DNA of 64,000 nt from Deltaproteobacteria bacterium RIFCSPHIGHO2_02_FULL_40_28 (GTDB lineage: Bacteria; UBA10199; 2-12-FULL-40-28). Positions within the stretch are counted from its first letter, which is position 1; every line of letters starts with the position of its first letter. The DNA is taken from contig MGRJ01000020.1 in NCBI GenBank assembly GCA_001798135.1, positions 52,275 to 116,274 on the forward strand, read 5' to 3'. The translations under genes were made by a program, and so were the position numbers. This document shows positions 45,603 to 53,889 of the stretch, in pieces. The notes under the pieces are model-generated. The model was not told the origin of the DNA. It worked only from the letters and a program-made list of their open reading frames with translations, and ran no database searches.

Positions 45603-46337
45603 ATGAGTAAAAAAATTTTCATTCGCATCAAACGCAAAGATAATCCAGAAAGTGAATCTTATTGGGAAGATTTTAAAATAAAAACACATGGGCGCATGAG
45701 CCTGCGTTCTGTTTTAAAATCTATTCAAAAAAATGCCACGAATGCCAAGGGTGAAAGGGTTGCTCCTGTTGTTTGGGAAGGAGTATGTGGCATTGGTAGT
45801 TGTGGTGGTTGTGGGATGCTGGTAAATGGGAAAGCTGTTCTTGCTTGCGAAACATTTATCGAAGATGTGGGTGAAAGTCTTATCTTGGAGCCTCTTCATA
45901 AATTTTCTGTTTTAAGAGATTTGATGATCGATCATCGTCAAATTGATCATTCTTTTTCAGAAGTTTTAAATCTTAAACCGCTTGATGGGCTTCATTTTCT
46001 TCTAATCCAAGAAAAAATTAATTTAGATCAAACTCTTATTGATTTATCGCGGTGTATCCATTGTGGGCTTTGCATGGAGGCTTGTCCCCAATTTCATGAC
46101 AAATCCCCTTACTTGGGGGCTGGGCCCATGGCCGAGCTTCAACTTTTTAATGTGATGGATTCTCATTGGAAAAAAAATGAACGCCAAGAAATTGTAACAG
46201 GGCCTCATGGGATAGATCATTGTGGGCATGCCCAAAGTTGCGAGGCTGCTTGCCCCAAGGGAATTCCGTTAGTAGAAATAATGGCGGGGGCCCATCGTGA
46301 TGCAACGGTAACATTTTTTAAAAAATTATTTGGGTGA
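45603..46337 (+). CDS. complex II-like iron-sulfur subunit (second copy)
   Basis: A 244-residue SdhB-like protein with all three clusters intact: 2Fe-2S CGIGSCGGC...LAC, 4Fe-4S CIHCGLCMEACPQF and 3Fe-4S CGHAQSCEAACPKG. It partners the divergent flavoprotein upstream, so the electron wire of that complex is preserved although its dicarboxylate site is not. Confidence 0.88.
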   Translation: MSKKIFIRIKRKDNPESESYWEDFKIKTHGRMSLRSVLKSIQKNATNAKGERVAPVVWEGVCGIGSCGGCGMLVNGKAVLACETFIEDVGESLILEPLHKFSVLRDLMIDHRQIDHSFSEVLNLKPLDGLHFLLIQEKINLDQTLIDLSRCIHCGLCMEACPQFHDKSPYLGAGPMAELQLFNVMDSHWKKNERQEIVTGPHGIDHCGHAQSCEAACPKGIPLVEIMAGAHRDATVTFFKKLFG

Positions 46338-46374
46338 AGGGGAATATCATCGCGGGGTTCTATAGGGTAAAATT

Positions 46375-46507
46375 GTCATTCCCATGCCAGCCAGAGGCTG
46401 GTCGGTCTTTGGCAGAAAGCTGGAAATCCATCTTCCATCTGTCATTCCCGTGAAAACGGGAATCCATCTTAAATTCAAAGATGGATCCCTGCCTTCGCAG
46501 GGATGAC
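46375..46507. repeat. family D repeats, double copy (D4)
   Basis: A shorter, diverged unit (GTCATTCCC...GCTGGAAATCCATCTT) is followed by a full unit with GTCATTCCCGTG/ACGGGAATCCATCTT and AAGATGGATCCCTGC/GCAGGGATGAC. The array ends 33 bases before the protease start. Confidence 0.8.
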
Positions 46508-46539
46508 AATTGATACAGGGATGACAAAGGATGCACAAA

Positions 46540-47430
46540 ATGAAAAGTTATTTTTTAATTCCAATTATTTTAGTGTTTTTCACTTTTTCTTCTTGCACAA
46601 GCACGGGAGATAAAAGTGTTTCAAGCTCTCAAGGTGAAAAATCGGGCAAGCATCTCTGGGAATACAAGCGCTATGGCACTAATCTCTATTCCATAGATGG
46701 AGATATTAAATTGGGCGAGAAGGTGATGAAAGCCCAGATTGATGAATTTAAAAAGCAAGATACGCCCGTTAATCCCGAAAAATATGAAGCTCTTCGCAAA
46801 CGTATCGATTCCATTTCAAAAAAAATTATAGCCAAATCAGATATGCCAGGACTTCCCTATGAAGTTTATTTTTTCGATCGCCCCGATATTGCAAATGCTT
46901 ACTGCTTGCCAGGTGGTAAAATTGGGGTTTTTTCTGGTTTGTTTGATACGTTGACAAAGGGTAAAGAAAAGGGGTTAGTCAATCCAGCGAGCGACGATGA
47001 AATCGCAGCGGTTTTAGCGCATGAAATTGCCCATGCAACGCTTCGGCATGTAACACGCAGGCTCACCACCATGCAGAGCTTGGGACTCTTTGGAATGGTG
47101 GCCAGCATTGCCATTGGTCGTGGAATTGGTTCAGAAATTCAAGTGGCCTTTGACAAGGTTTTTTCCTTGGGAGCTGATCTTTATTTTCCAGCCTATACTC
47201 GTAAGTACGAAAAAGAAGCTGATCAAGCGGGATTTTTTTACATGGCTAAAGCTGGTTTTAAACCAGAAGCTGCTGTGGATATTTGGAAACGGGCAGCGGC
47301 AAGGGGTGGCCCTAATTCTAAAAATACAGATATTTTTGCCTCGCATCCTGCCAGTGGGGAGAGAGCTAAACGTTTAGAAGGGTGGCTTCCCGATGCACAA
47401 TTAATTTACGAGGGGAAGTTAAAGAAATAA
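46540..47430 (+). CDS. M48 family metalloprotease lipoprotein
   Basis: A 296-residue lipoprotein with lipobox FSSC after a short signal peptide. The zinc motif is HEIAH in AAVLAHEIAHATLRHVTRR, and the third ligand Glu lies in YEKEADQAGFFYM. This is the Oma1/LoiP/BepA-like class that works on outer-membrane or periplasmic proteins. AAAGG lies nine bases before ATG 46540. Confidence 0.87.
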   Translation: MKSYFLIPIILVFFTFSSCTSTGDKSVSSSQGEKSGKHLWEYKRYGTNLYSIDGDIKLGEKVMKAQIDEFKKQDTPVNPEKYEALRKRIDSISKKIIAKSDMPGLPYEVYFFDRPDIANAYCLPGGKIGVFSGLFDTLTKGKEKGLVNPASDDEIAAVLAHEIAHATLRHVTRRLTTMQSLGLFGMVASIAIGRGIGSEIQVAFDKVFSLGADLYFPAYTRKYEKEADQAGFFYMAKAGFKPEAAVDIWKRAAARGGPNSKNTDIFASHPASGERAKRLEGWLPDAQLIYEGKLKK

Positions 47431-47490
47431 CTGGATTCCTGCCGGAGTTTACCCTCACGAAGGTGGGGGCAGGCCCCCTGTGCCTGCCCA
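47431..47490. repeat. mixed remnant of family D/E repeats (D8)
   Basis: CTGGATTCCTGCCGGAG and TTTACCCTCACGAAGGTGGG match, inverted, the D7 copy at 62372; GGGGGCAGG/CCTGCCC follows. It separates the protease from the toxin-antitoxin operon. Confidence 0.6.
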
Positions 47491-47536
47491 TAGTCATAAT
47501 TTATGACTAGACATTTTTTATGACTACATGTATAAT
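47491..47536 (+). promoter_or_regulatory. toxin-antitoxin promoter and operator
   Basis: TAGTCATAA T TTATGACTA (47491-47509) is a perfect 19-bp palindrome, and its half TTATGACTA recurs at 47518-47526. TAGACA (47508-47513) and TATAAT (47531-47536) form a -35/-10 pair with 17-base spacing. Transcription would begin at or within a base or two of the antitoxin ATG (47544), giving a leaderless mRNA. Confidence 0.7.
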
Positions 47537-47543
47537 CAATGCT

Positions 47544-47762
47544 ATGAAACAAATAGCAGCGGCAAAATTTAAGGAACAATGTCTAGCCATTTTGGATCGT
47601 GTTGGGCCCGAGGGAATTATCATTACCAAGCATGGCAAACCCGTGGCCAAATTAGTTCCAGTAGAATCGGGCATGGGCGAGTTTATTGGTTGCATGAAGG
47701 GCAAAATTAAAATTAAAGGAAATATTTTTTCTACAGGGATCAAGTGGGATGCTGAATCTTGA
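47544..47762 (+). CDS. Phd/YefM-type antitoxin
   Basis: A 72-residue antitoxin with MKQIAAAKFKEQCLAILDRV and IIITKHGKPVAKLVPV, the core of Phd/YefM DNA-binding antitoxins. I start it at ATG 47544; the in-frame codon at 47520 would lie upstream of the predicted transcription start. It should repress its own operon via the palindrome upstream and neutralise the following PIN toxin. Confidence 0.88.
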   Translation: MKQIAAAKFKEQCLAILDRVGPEGIIITKHGKPVAKLVPVESGMGEFIGCMKGKIKIKGNIFSTGIKWDAES

Positions 47763-48114
47763 CACACACATTCTTATCCATGCTGTTCAGGGAACATTAA
47801 CCCATCATGAGGAAAAATTGCTTTCTAACCAGCAATGGAGCCTTTGTTCCATGGTTTTTTGGGAGATTGCTAAATTGGCGGAAAAAGGCCGAATTAAGCT
47901 CGATTTAAATCATCCAGAATTGCTTCGTCTGCTTTCTCACGTTCAAGTTTGGCCCATTGATCGGGATTTGTGCCTTACTCTTGGTAAACTAGATTTTAAA
48001 AGTGATCCAGCAGATGAATTAATTGCTGCTAGCAGTATCCTTTACAACATTCCCTTAGTAACGCGTGATAAAACCATTCTCAAATCCAAAGTGGTTCCCT
48101 TTGCCAAGATTTAA
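47749..48114 (+). CDS. PIN-domain toxin (VapC type)
   Basis: A 121-residue ribonuclease toxin. PIN acidic residues appear as D5 (LNLDTHILIHAV), E in FWEIAKLAEKG and D in DPADELIAASSI; the final LVTRDKTI is also typical. It overlaps the antitoxin gene by 14 bases and its stop overlaps the nth start. Confidence 0.9.
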   Translation: MLNLDTHILIHAVQGTLTHHEEKLLSNQQWSLCSMVFWEIAKLAEKGRIKLDLNHPELLRLLSHVQVWPIDRDLCLTLGKLDFKSDPADELIAASSILYNIPLVTRDKTILKSKVVPFAKI

Positions 48115-48752
48115 TGATGAAACCTTTTCAACAAAAGCGGTTGGAACAAATTATCACACGTCTTAAAAAAGAATATCCACAAGCTAAAACAGCCCTTTTG
48201 CATGAAAATCCCTTTCAACTTCTCATTGCTACTATTTTGTCGGGGCAATCTACCGATAAACAAGTGAACAAAGTAACCCCTGGTCTTTTTGCAGTTTTTA
48301 AAACACCACAAAATTTTATTTCTGCCACGCAAACTGGAATTGAAAAACTTATTTTCTCAACGGGGTATTATAAAAGCAAGGCCAAGAGAATTAAAGATTG
48401 TTGTCACGTGCTCATGGAAAAATTTGGTGGAAGGGTTCCTCAAAGCATGGAGGAAATGATTACACTTCCTGGTGTAGGGCGCAAAACAGCTAATGTGGTT
48501 TTAGGGGAAGCTTTTGGGGTGAGAGAAGGCATTTGTGTAGATACCCATATGATGCGGCTTTCACAGAGGTTGGGATTTAGCAAAAAAAAAGATGCGGTGA
48601 AAATAGAACAAGATTTGCTAAAAATAGTTCCTCAAAAAGATTGGATTGTTTTGCCAAACCTATGGATTGCTCATGGAAGAAAGGTTTGTTTTGCACGTAA
48701 ACCTAATTGCAAAGAGTGTGTAATTAAAGCCTATTGCCCTTACTTTACGTAG
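48114..48752 (+). CDS. nth: endonuclease III
   Basis: A 212-residue DNA glycosylase/AP lyase for oxidised pyrimidines. Helix-hairpin-helix LPGVGRKTANVVL, catalytic Lys in STDKQVNKVTP and Asp in GICVDTHMMRLSQRLGF, and the C-terminal 4Fe-4S ligands CFARKPNCKECVIKAYC. Starts on the last base of the toxin stop codon; it converges with the next gene, overlapping by 13 bases. Confidence 0.95.
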   Translation: MMKPFQQKRLEQIITRLKKEYPQAKTALLHENPFQLLIATILSGQSTDKQVNKVTPGLFAVFKTPQNFISATQTGIEKLIFSTGYYKSKAKRIKDCCHVLMEKFGGRVPQSMEEMITLPGVGRKTANVVLGEAFGVREGICVDTHMMRLSQRLGFSKKKDAVKIEQDLLKIVPQKDWIVLPNLWIAHGRKVCFARKPNCKECVIKAYCPYFT

Positions 48753-50470
48753 AAGCGTAAGCCTGCAGACCAGTTTTGAAGCATGGCTCCTGGTTCACCT
48801 GGTTCCACGGGCTGGAAAATACTGGTTCCTTCCGCGTATTGATCATCGGCGCGAAATTTAGCAAGAGTAAATCGGACGTAGGGTTCTACATAAGTACCCG
48901 TGTTATGATCAGCTCCACTAGTAGGAATGCGTACAGAATACTGGTTGTAAATCGATCCTTCGAGATAAGGAGTTTTGAGATTGTAAGGGTCATCTTTGGC
49001 AAAAGTTTCATCTAAGCCTAGTTGGAGAGCACCTCCTATACTAGCATAAACTGGAATGTAATCCCAAACAAAGGGTCTAAATCCCACTTCACCCTGAACT
49101 CCTGCTCGGACTCCCCAAATCATATACTGGGTTTGATTGTTTGAACCAGAAATATCACTAGGATCTAAATCAGAAATAATGTCTGCTTCACCAATATGCA
49201 TACCGGTGCTTACAGTAGCAGCACCATAGGCCATATTTCCCCAGGGATCAGAGCCATTATCTGTATGAAGTCCCCAGGTTGGAGTAAGTTCAAATTGTTT
49301 TCGGGTTAAAGCATCAAAATCAGGACGTTCGGCCCCATCGCGTAAGGGGAATAAGTCGTTACTATCACTGATGTAGTAATGGTAGCGCGCATCGGCTCCA
49401 TAAACCCAGCGACGAGGATCATTAAATACGGCATCACGGGCAATATTTCTTGTGTGACGAACTTCCAAAGCTTGATGAGCACCTGCTTCCGAAACAGGTG
49501 AGGGAGGAGTGCCGCTAGCTCCTTCACGATCAGTTTCTAAAGGGTACCCATAGGCATAAGCTGTAGCTTCCCACAACATCACCATGCCATCTTTGTTTAA
49601 ATCAAGGTCTGCTACAGCTTCGGAGGTCATATCTCTACGAGATGTTAATTCAGCAACAGAAGCTGCATCTCCACGCATCACATAATCGTAGGAGGCACCA
49701 CTGGTAGCAATAAAGGAAATGGCTTTATAAGTATCCAGGATGCACAAAAATTCACGAGGTTCAATTCCAGATTCTAAAAGGGTTTGCATTTCATGGTCGG
49801 GAATAACTCCCCCAGTTGATTGAGGAGGATTGCGACTAATCAAACCATCAAGAGCAGCTCTTGCAGAACCGTTTAGCTCATTAGGTTTTACGGGTTGTAT
49901 TCCAATTACACTGAGCCAGGGATTTCCAGATTTAGTATGAATTTCTGTAGATGTGCTTGTAGAAGGATCACCATCTTTTACAACAATATCAGTTTTTACG
50001 AAAGCTTGTGACCAATAGGTATCTATCATTCTTTTACCATCTGCATCTGAAACGCGACCTTCAGTCATCAGAGCTCTGGCTTCAGGAGGCATGACTCCAT
50101 CATGAGTATAGGGAGAATAATCGTAAATGATGGCATCATAAACTTCTTTTGCAGCATGGCTAATTCCACCAGGGGCTGGGAATACAATACTCAGATCACT
50201 TAAGTCTGTGTCTGCTTTCTCATAGGAATAAAGTGAATTTCTTAAAACAGGAATGGTTTCAGTTCCTGAACCGCCACCTTGTACAGAGTGAAAGGCTGCA
50301 ATGAGAGTTAATTGATCATCATAGGAAATTCCTAAATGGGCTGCAGTTTCAGAAAAATCTTCTCCAAGTTTGGTAGCCCCATCACCACTTTCAAAAACTT
50401 CTTTGATGAGCAGGTTTTGTGCTTCGTAAGATAAATTGGCAACCTGACCTAACATTGTTTCTTTTGCCAT
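48740..50470 (-). CDS. unrecognised 576-residue protein, C-terminal barrel-like region
   Basis: AGAGGAG eight bases before the ATG supports a real gene. The N-terminal half is helical and polar (NLSYEAQNLLIKEVFESGDG); an EF-hand-like DLNKDGMVMLWE lies near residue 292. The C-terminal 170 residues look like alternating strands ending WSAGLRFYVK, as in outer-membrane barrels, yet there is no signal peptide. I do not recognise the family; it could be a spore-coat-like, cell-surface or cytoplasmic structural protein. Confidence 0.7.
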   Translation of the reverse strand: MAKETMLGQVANLSYEAQNLLIKEVFESGDGATKLGEDFSETAAHLGISYDDQLTLIAAFHSVQGGGSGTETIPVLRNSLYSYEKADTDLSDLSIVFPAPGGISHAAKEVYDAIIYDYSPYTHDGVMPPEARALMTEGRVSDADGKRMIDTYWSQAFVKTDIVVKDGDPSTSTSTEIHTKSGNPWLSVIGIQPVKPNELNGSARAALDGLISRNPPQSTGGVIPDHEMQTLLESGIEPREFLCILDTYKAISFIATSGASYDYVMRGDAASVAELTSRRDMTSEAVADLDLNKDGMVMLWEATAYAYGYPLETDREGASGTPPSPVSEAGAHQALEVRHTRNIARDAVFNDPRRWVYGADARYHYYISDSNDLFPLRDGAERPDFDALTRKQFELTPTWGLHTDNGSDPWGNMAYGAATVSTGMHIGEADIISDLDPSDISGSNNQTQYMIWGVRAGVQGEVGFRPFVWDYIPVYASIGGALQLGLDETFAKDDPYNLKTPYLEGSIYNQYSVRIPTSGADHNTGTYVEPYVRFTLAKFRADDQYAEGTSIFQPVEPGEPGAMLQNWSAGLRFYVK

Positions 50471-50607
50471 AGATGACTCCTCTAAAATCCCAAAAGGGTG
50501 TTAAAAATTGATGACTGCCCCACACGCTTCAACTCTAGTATAATTCTCGGGTAAAAATCAAAAAGGTTGCGTTGATTTATTAAGAGTGGAGAAATAGCCA
50601 ATTTTCT

Positions 50608-50695
50608 GTCATCCCTGCATCATCTGTCATCCCGCACTTGATGCGGGATCCAGTCTTAAAATTCAAAGATGGATCCCCGTTTTCACGGGGATGAC
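50608..50695. repeat. family D palindromic repeat (D5)
   Basis: A truncated GTCATCCCTGCATCATCT start is followed by a full unit GTCATCCCGC/GCGGGATCC and GGATCCCCGT/ACGGGGATGAC. Lies between the 576-residue protein and the FNR-like gene. Confidence 0.85.
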
Positions 50696-50728
50696 AGAGG
50701 ATTTAATAACTTAATATATTGATTTTAT

Positions 50729-51532
50729 TCAATAATTCAAGAATATGGAATGAGGAGAAACCCCCTTTTGGGCAAGCTTTTTTTGGCAATCTTCTATCAT
50801 TTCCTTCATCCCACACAGGTATGCAGAGGTTTGGGCATTTATAAGGACAGAATCAAAATGAGTTTGAACATGGCCTATTAAACCGTTCCAATTTTTATTA
50901 GGCCTTGAGAGGCTAGGTAAAAATTGCATCCTTTGGGCGGGTTTGGAACCCGCCCCTACTTCCCAGGTTTCAATATCTTTTTGGTACGGAATATCCTCTG
51001 CTGTTTTAGCTCCATATAAAAAAGTAATTTGTGGTTTTTTAAGAGTTGAAAAAAAATGAAGGATTAAAGACCTGAAAACTCCAAAACAACTTCCCACTCC
51101 AACCAATAAAATATTTTGGTCAGAAGTTTGCGAAGTTGCAAAACCATTTCCAAGAGCTTCGCTTATTAAAAGAGGGTTTTTTTTGTCCCCTACGCTCGTT
51201 GGCTTCGGGGACGAGCCTTGCTGATTCAAAATCCGTGATGCGACTGAATTTTGAGTTAAGGGTTTGCCCTGGGATCTATACCATGGGTCTAAAATATTTT
51301 TAGCTGCTTCACCTGTGTTTTTTATTAAAAAAGAAAAATGTTTTTCTCCCGGCGGATTAGACATGGCGTAATATTTTAAAAAACGGGTCCTGTCATTGGA
51401 GGACGATATCCCTACATACTGACCAGGTGTTGTAAAACTTTTTAAAATACTTGCATCACATTCAACTTCAATGTGGGTAAGCTCGGGGGTTTGAGGAACT
51501 TGTTTGATGATGGTTGCTTTTGAGAATTTCAT
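50729..51532 (-). CDS. FNR-like FAD/NAD(P) oxidoreductase with repeat-derived inserts
   Basis: A 267-residue protein with PGQYVGIS (FAD), KYYAMSNPPG and an NAD-type loop ILLVGVGSCFGVFRSLI, followed by ITFLYGAKTAEDIPY and YLCGMKEMIEDCQ, as in ferredoxin-NADP reductase relatives. The loop has SCFG where SGIA/GI is usual. Two stretches (about residues 104-116, QGSSPKPTS, and 191-200, GAGSKPAQ) come from GC-rich palindromic repeats. I use ATG 51532; the longer frame starts inside a repeat. Confidence 0.72.
   Translation of the reverse strand: MKFSKATIIKQVPQTPELTHIEVECDASILKSFTTPGQYVGISSSNDRTRFLKYYAMSNPPGEKHFSFLIKNTGEAAKNILDPWYRSQGKPLTQNSVASRILNQQGSSPKPTSVGDKKNPLLISEALGNGFATSQTSDQNILLVGVGSCFGVFRSLILHFFSTLKKPQITFLYGAKTAEDIPYQKDIETWEVGAGSKPAQRMQFLPSLSRPNKNWNGLIGHVQTHFDSVLINAQTSAYLCGMKEMIEDCQKKLAQKGVSPHSIFLNY
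50934..50959. repeat. family E palindrome (E2) inside FNR-like gene
   Basis: GGGCGGGTTT GGA ACCCGCCC followed by CTAC, the same arms as E1 at 7713 inside the ROK kinase. It is read through in frame. Confidence 0.7.
51185..51221. repeat. GC-rich palindrome inside FNR-like gene
   Basis: GTCCCC...GGGGAC flanks CTCG...CGAG arms. It inserts a Ser/Pro/Lys-rich segment in the protein and keeps the frame. Only one copy is seen in this window. Confidence 0.5.
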
Positions 51533-51558
51533 ATTGTATGGGCACAATTTATTGCGCC

Positions 51559-51682
51559 TCTTGTCCCCTCCCCCTTGAGGGGGGAGGGTTAGGGAGAGGG
51601 TGGTCTTTGAGTTCAACTGCACCCTCCCCCTGCACCCCCTCCCCTCAAGGGAGGGGGGATCATTTTGATGTCACCCGCTTGT
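51559..51682. repeat. family C repeats with one family A end (C5/A5)
   Basis: Two opposed CT/GA-rich palindromes like those at 21530-21622, followed by GATGTCACCCGC, which is the inverse of the family A GCGGGTGAC end. The other family A end is missing, so this looks like a truncated version of the A4 element. It overlaps the last codons of rpoH. Confidence 0.65.
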
Positions 51683-52579
51683 TTCCGTTAGCCCTTTTTT
51701 ATTAAAAAATTCCTTCAATTTTTTAATTACATTTTCTTCAATTTGCCTCACACGTTCGCGTGAAATGCCGTAATGGTCGGCAATGTCTTGCAAGGTTTTT
51801 GGCACCTCAACATAAAGGCGATCTTTAAAAATTTTTCTTTCCTTGTCTTTCAGTCCACTTAAAAATTCACCCAGGTTTTCAAAAAGTTTTTTCTTTAAGT
51901 CATTCTGTTCAATAGTTACATCTTGTGCTGGAATATCCGAGGTAAAAAAATCCAAATTAAGTTTGTCTTCATAACCCCTGGCAGGAGCATCCAAAGCCAT
52001 ATCAGGAGCCCCCATTCTTTGTTCCATTTCAATCACTTCTTTTTCTTTTACATTCAGTGTTTCAGAAAGAAGGGCCGATTTTGGTGAAAAACCCATGGCC
52101 TCAATCTTTTTTTTCTCTTTCATTAAATTATAAAAAAGTTTTTTCTGAGCCTGGGTGGTTCCAATCTTTACGAGCCTAAAATTATCAACAATGTATTTTA
52201 AAATATAGGCTCTAATCCACCAGCTGGCATAGTAAGAAAAACGGGTTCCCTTGGCTGCATCGTACTTGGTAACAGCACGCATCAACCCCATGTTTCCTTC
52301 TTGAATTAAATCCAAAATATTGTGGAAAGCCCTTTGATATTCGAGTGCAATTTTAACAACCAAGCGCAAATTAGAAACCACCAGTTTTTGGGCTGATTCT
52401 TTATCTTGGTGTTTTATGTAATGAGCTGCAGTTTTGGTTTCTTCTTCTTTGGATAAAAGAGGAAACTGGGAAACCTCACGAAGGTATTGATGCAGGGGAT
52501 CAATTGTTGCTGGAAGTTGTTCTGTTGGTGTAATAGGGACTAAAGAAAAAGGTTCCTTCGTTTTTTTAGGTTTTTTCAT
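51671..52579 (-). CDS. rpoH: sigma-32-type RNA polymerase sigma factor
   Basis: A 302-residue sigma-70-family factor. Region 1.2/2 (DPLHQYLREVSQFPLLS, DLIQEGNMGLMRAVTKYD, FSYYASWWIRAYI), the RpoH-box-like QKKLFYNLMKEKKKI, and region 4.2 YGISRERVRQIEENVIKKLKEF are clear. The RpoH box makes a heat-shock-type role likely. ATG 52579 is preceded directly by a family D repeat, which also supplies a spurious 11-residue extension. Confidence 0.9.
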   Translation of the reverse strand: MKKPKKTKEPFSLVPITPTEQLPATIDPLHQYLREVSQFPLLSKEEETKTAAHYIKHQDKESAQKLVVSNLRLVVKIALEYQRAFHNILDLIQEGNMGLMRAVTKYDAAKGTRFSYYASWWIRAYILKYIVDNFRLVKIGTTQAQKKLFYNLMKEKKKIEAMGFSPKSALLSETLNVKEKEVIEMEQRMGAPDMALDAPARGYEDKLNLDFFTSDIPAQDVTIEQNDLKKKLFENLGEFLSGLKDKERKIFKDRLYVEVPKTLQDIADHYGISRERVRQIEENVIKKLKEFFNKKGLTETSG

Positions 52580-52585
52580 CGTATT

Positions 52586-52653
52586 GTCATTCCAGCGAAA
52601 GCGGGAATCCATCTTTGAATTTGAAGATGGATCCCCGCCTACGCGGGGGTGAC
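52586..52653. repeat. family D palindromic repeat (D6)
   Basis: GTCATTCCAGC/GCGGGAATCCATCTT and AAGATGGATCCCCGC/GCGGGGGTGAC. It occupies bases -7 to -74 before the rpoH start and lies just beside the tRNA gene. Confidence 0.85.
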
Positions 52654-52670
52654 GAAATTTAGTAAATCTG

Positions 52671-52741
52671 ATCCGGGACTTGGATTCGAACCAAGATAAA
52701 CGGATTCAGAATCCGTTGTCCTGCCGTTGGACGATCCCGGA
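52671..52741 (-). tRNA. tRNA-Gln (anticodon CTG)
   Basis: On the minus strand: acceptor TCCGGGA/TCCCGGA, D-arm GTCC...GGAC, anticodon stem ACGGA/TCCGT around loop TTCTGAA giving anticodon CTG, and T-arm CTTGG TTCGAAT CCAAG. The CCA end is not encoded. Confidence 0.93.
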
Positions 52742-52815
52742 AAGTGTGCATTGCCTATCCTACCCCGGCTTGTTTGACAAGCCCTTCCCATTGAAGTAAA
52801 TCCCTGCCTAGTAGG

Positions 52816-53889
52816 ATGATGTTTTTAAAAAAACAGAAATGGGCATCAATTTTTATAATAAATGTTTTTATTCTTTGGCTACTCTTGGAAGTTTTACTAA
52901 GAATTGTATGGAAAAGCCCTTACACAGAACCCTTTCCCAACACTGCTTTATACTATCCGAATCTCAGTACAATTTTTAGAAATGTGGATCAGGTTTTTGA
53001 TGGAGGCTTAAAGGAAGTAAAATTTAAAACTTCCCATCTTAGTTTTATTTTAAATGAAAAAAATGAACTTCCCCATGGAAATTATGCACTAAGTTTGGGA
53101 GGCTCTACAACCGAATGTGCACTTCTTCCAGAAGGAAAAAGATGGCCCGATTTAATCAACACGCCAACTCTTAACTATGGAAAAAGTAGGCTTGATTCGA
53201 TAGATTCTTATTTTAATTTAAAATATATTTTGGATCATTTCAAACTTCATCCCCAATTTATTTTTGTTTTAGATGGGGTTAATAATTTAAGCCACCTTTT
53301 GAGTGATCGTTTTATTTTTGAAGAAACGTCTTATCAACATCAATATGGGGTTTGGTGGCAGAACGCAATTTTAAGACATTTTTATGTTTTTACTTTTGTT
53401 AAAAAATTTTTTCAAAATCAGAATTATGTAGAATTTTATAAAAGCCAAGTAGAAAATAATTTGAAACATCCACCTATGTTTATGGATGATTTACAAAAAA
53501 CATGGATGGAAAAAAGAGATTTATTTCACAAAAAATTATTGGAGATTAATTCTAAAATCAAAAATCTTGCTTTAAGTCATCATTCTCAAGTTATTCTTCT
53601 CACCCAGCCTCATTCTTTTTTTGAGGATTATGTTCCGTCTAATAAATTGGATTTGCGTGTTACTCCTATTGTAGATGGGAAAAGGCTTGGTATCCTTGAA
53701 GCCGGATGGTTGATGAATGAATTTAACAAACTGACGATTCAAGTTGCCAAAGAACTCAATATTATTTTTCTTGATACAGCAGAATGCATGGCTAAACAAA
53801 ATTCTAGTAATTTATTTTATGATGCTGTTCATTTGACTGAGACTGGGGCCAAAGTTTTTGCTCAGTGTATAAATGAGGAACTCAGATGA
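52816..53889 (+). CDS. membrane-anchored SGNH/GDSL-like hydrolase
   Basis: A 357-residue protein with an N-terminal transmembrane helix (about residues 11-30) and an SGNH layout: LGGSTTEC with the catalytic Ser, Gly/Asn blocks (GKSRLDS, DGVNNL) and DAVHLTETG with the Asp/His pair. It overlaps the carbamoyltransferase gene by ATGA. Such SGNH proteins accompany NodU-type carbamoyltransferases and probably process or transfer acyl groups on a surface glycan or small metabolite. Confidence 0.78.
   Translation: MMFLKKQKWASIFIINVFILWLLLEVLLRIVWKSPYTEPFPNTALYYPNLSTIFRNVDQVFDGGLKEVKFKTSHLSFILNEKNELPHGNYALSLGGSTTECALLPEGKRWPDLINTPTLNYGKSRLDSIDSYFNLKYILDHFKLHPQFIFVLDGVNNLSHLLSDRFIFEETSYQHQYGVWWQNAILRHFYVFTFVKKFFQNQNYVEFYKSQVENNLKHPPMFMDDLQKTWMEKRDLFHKKLLEINSKIKNLALSHHSQVILLTQPHSFFEDYVPSNKLDLRVTPIVDGKRLGILEAGWLMNEFNKLTIQVAKELNIIFLDTAECMAKQNSSNLFYDAVHLTETGAKVFAQCINEELR

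Noticed and set aside
46375-46540. Possible CRISPR array from repeated GTCATTCCC units
   Set aside because: Units are palindromes of unequal length, joined directly, with no unique spacers and no cas genes.
51533-51622. N-terminal extension of the FNR-like gene
   Set aside because: It is encoded by a family C repeat and precedes a good ATG at 51532.
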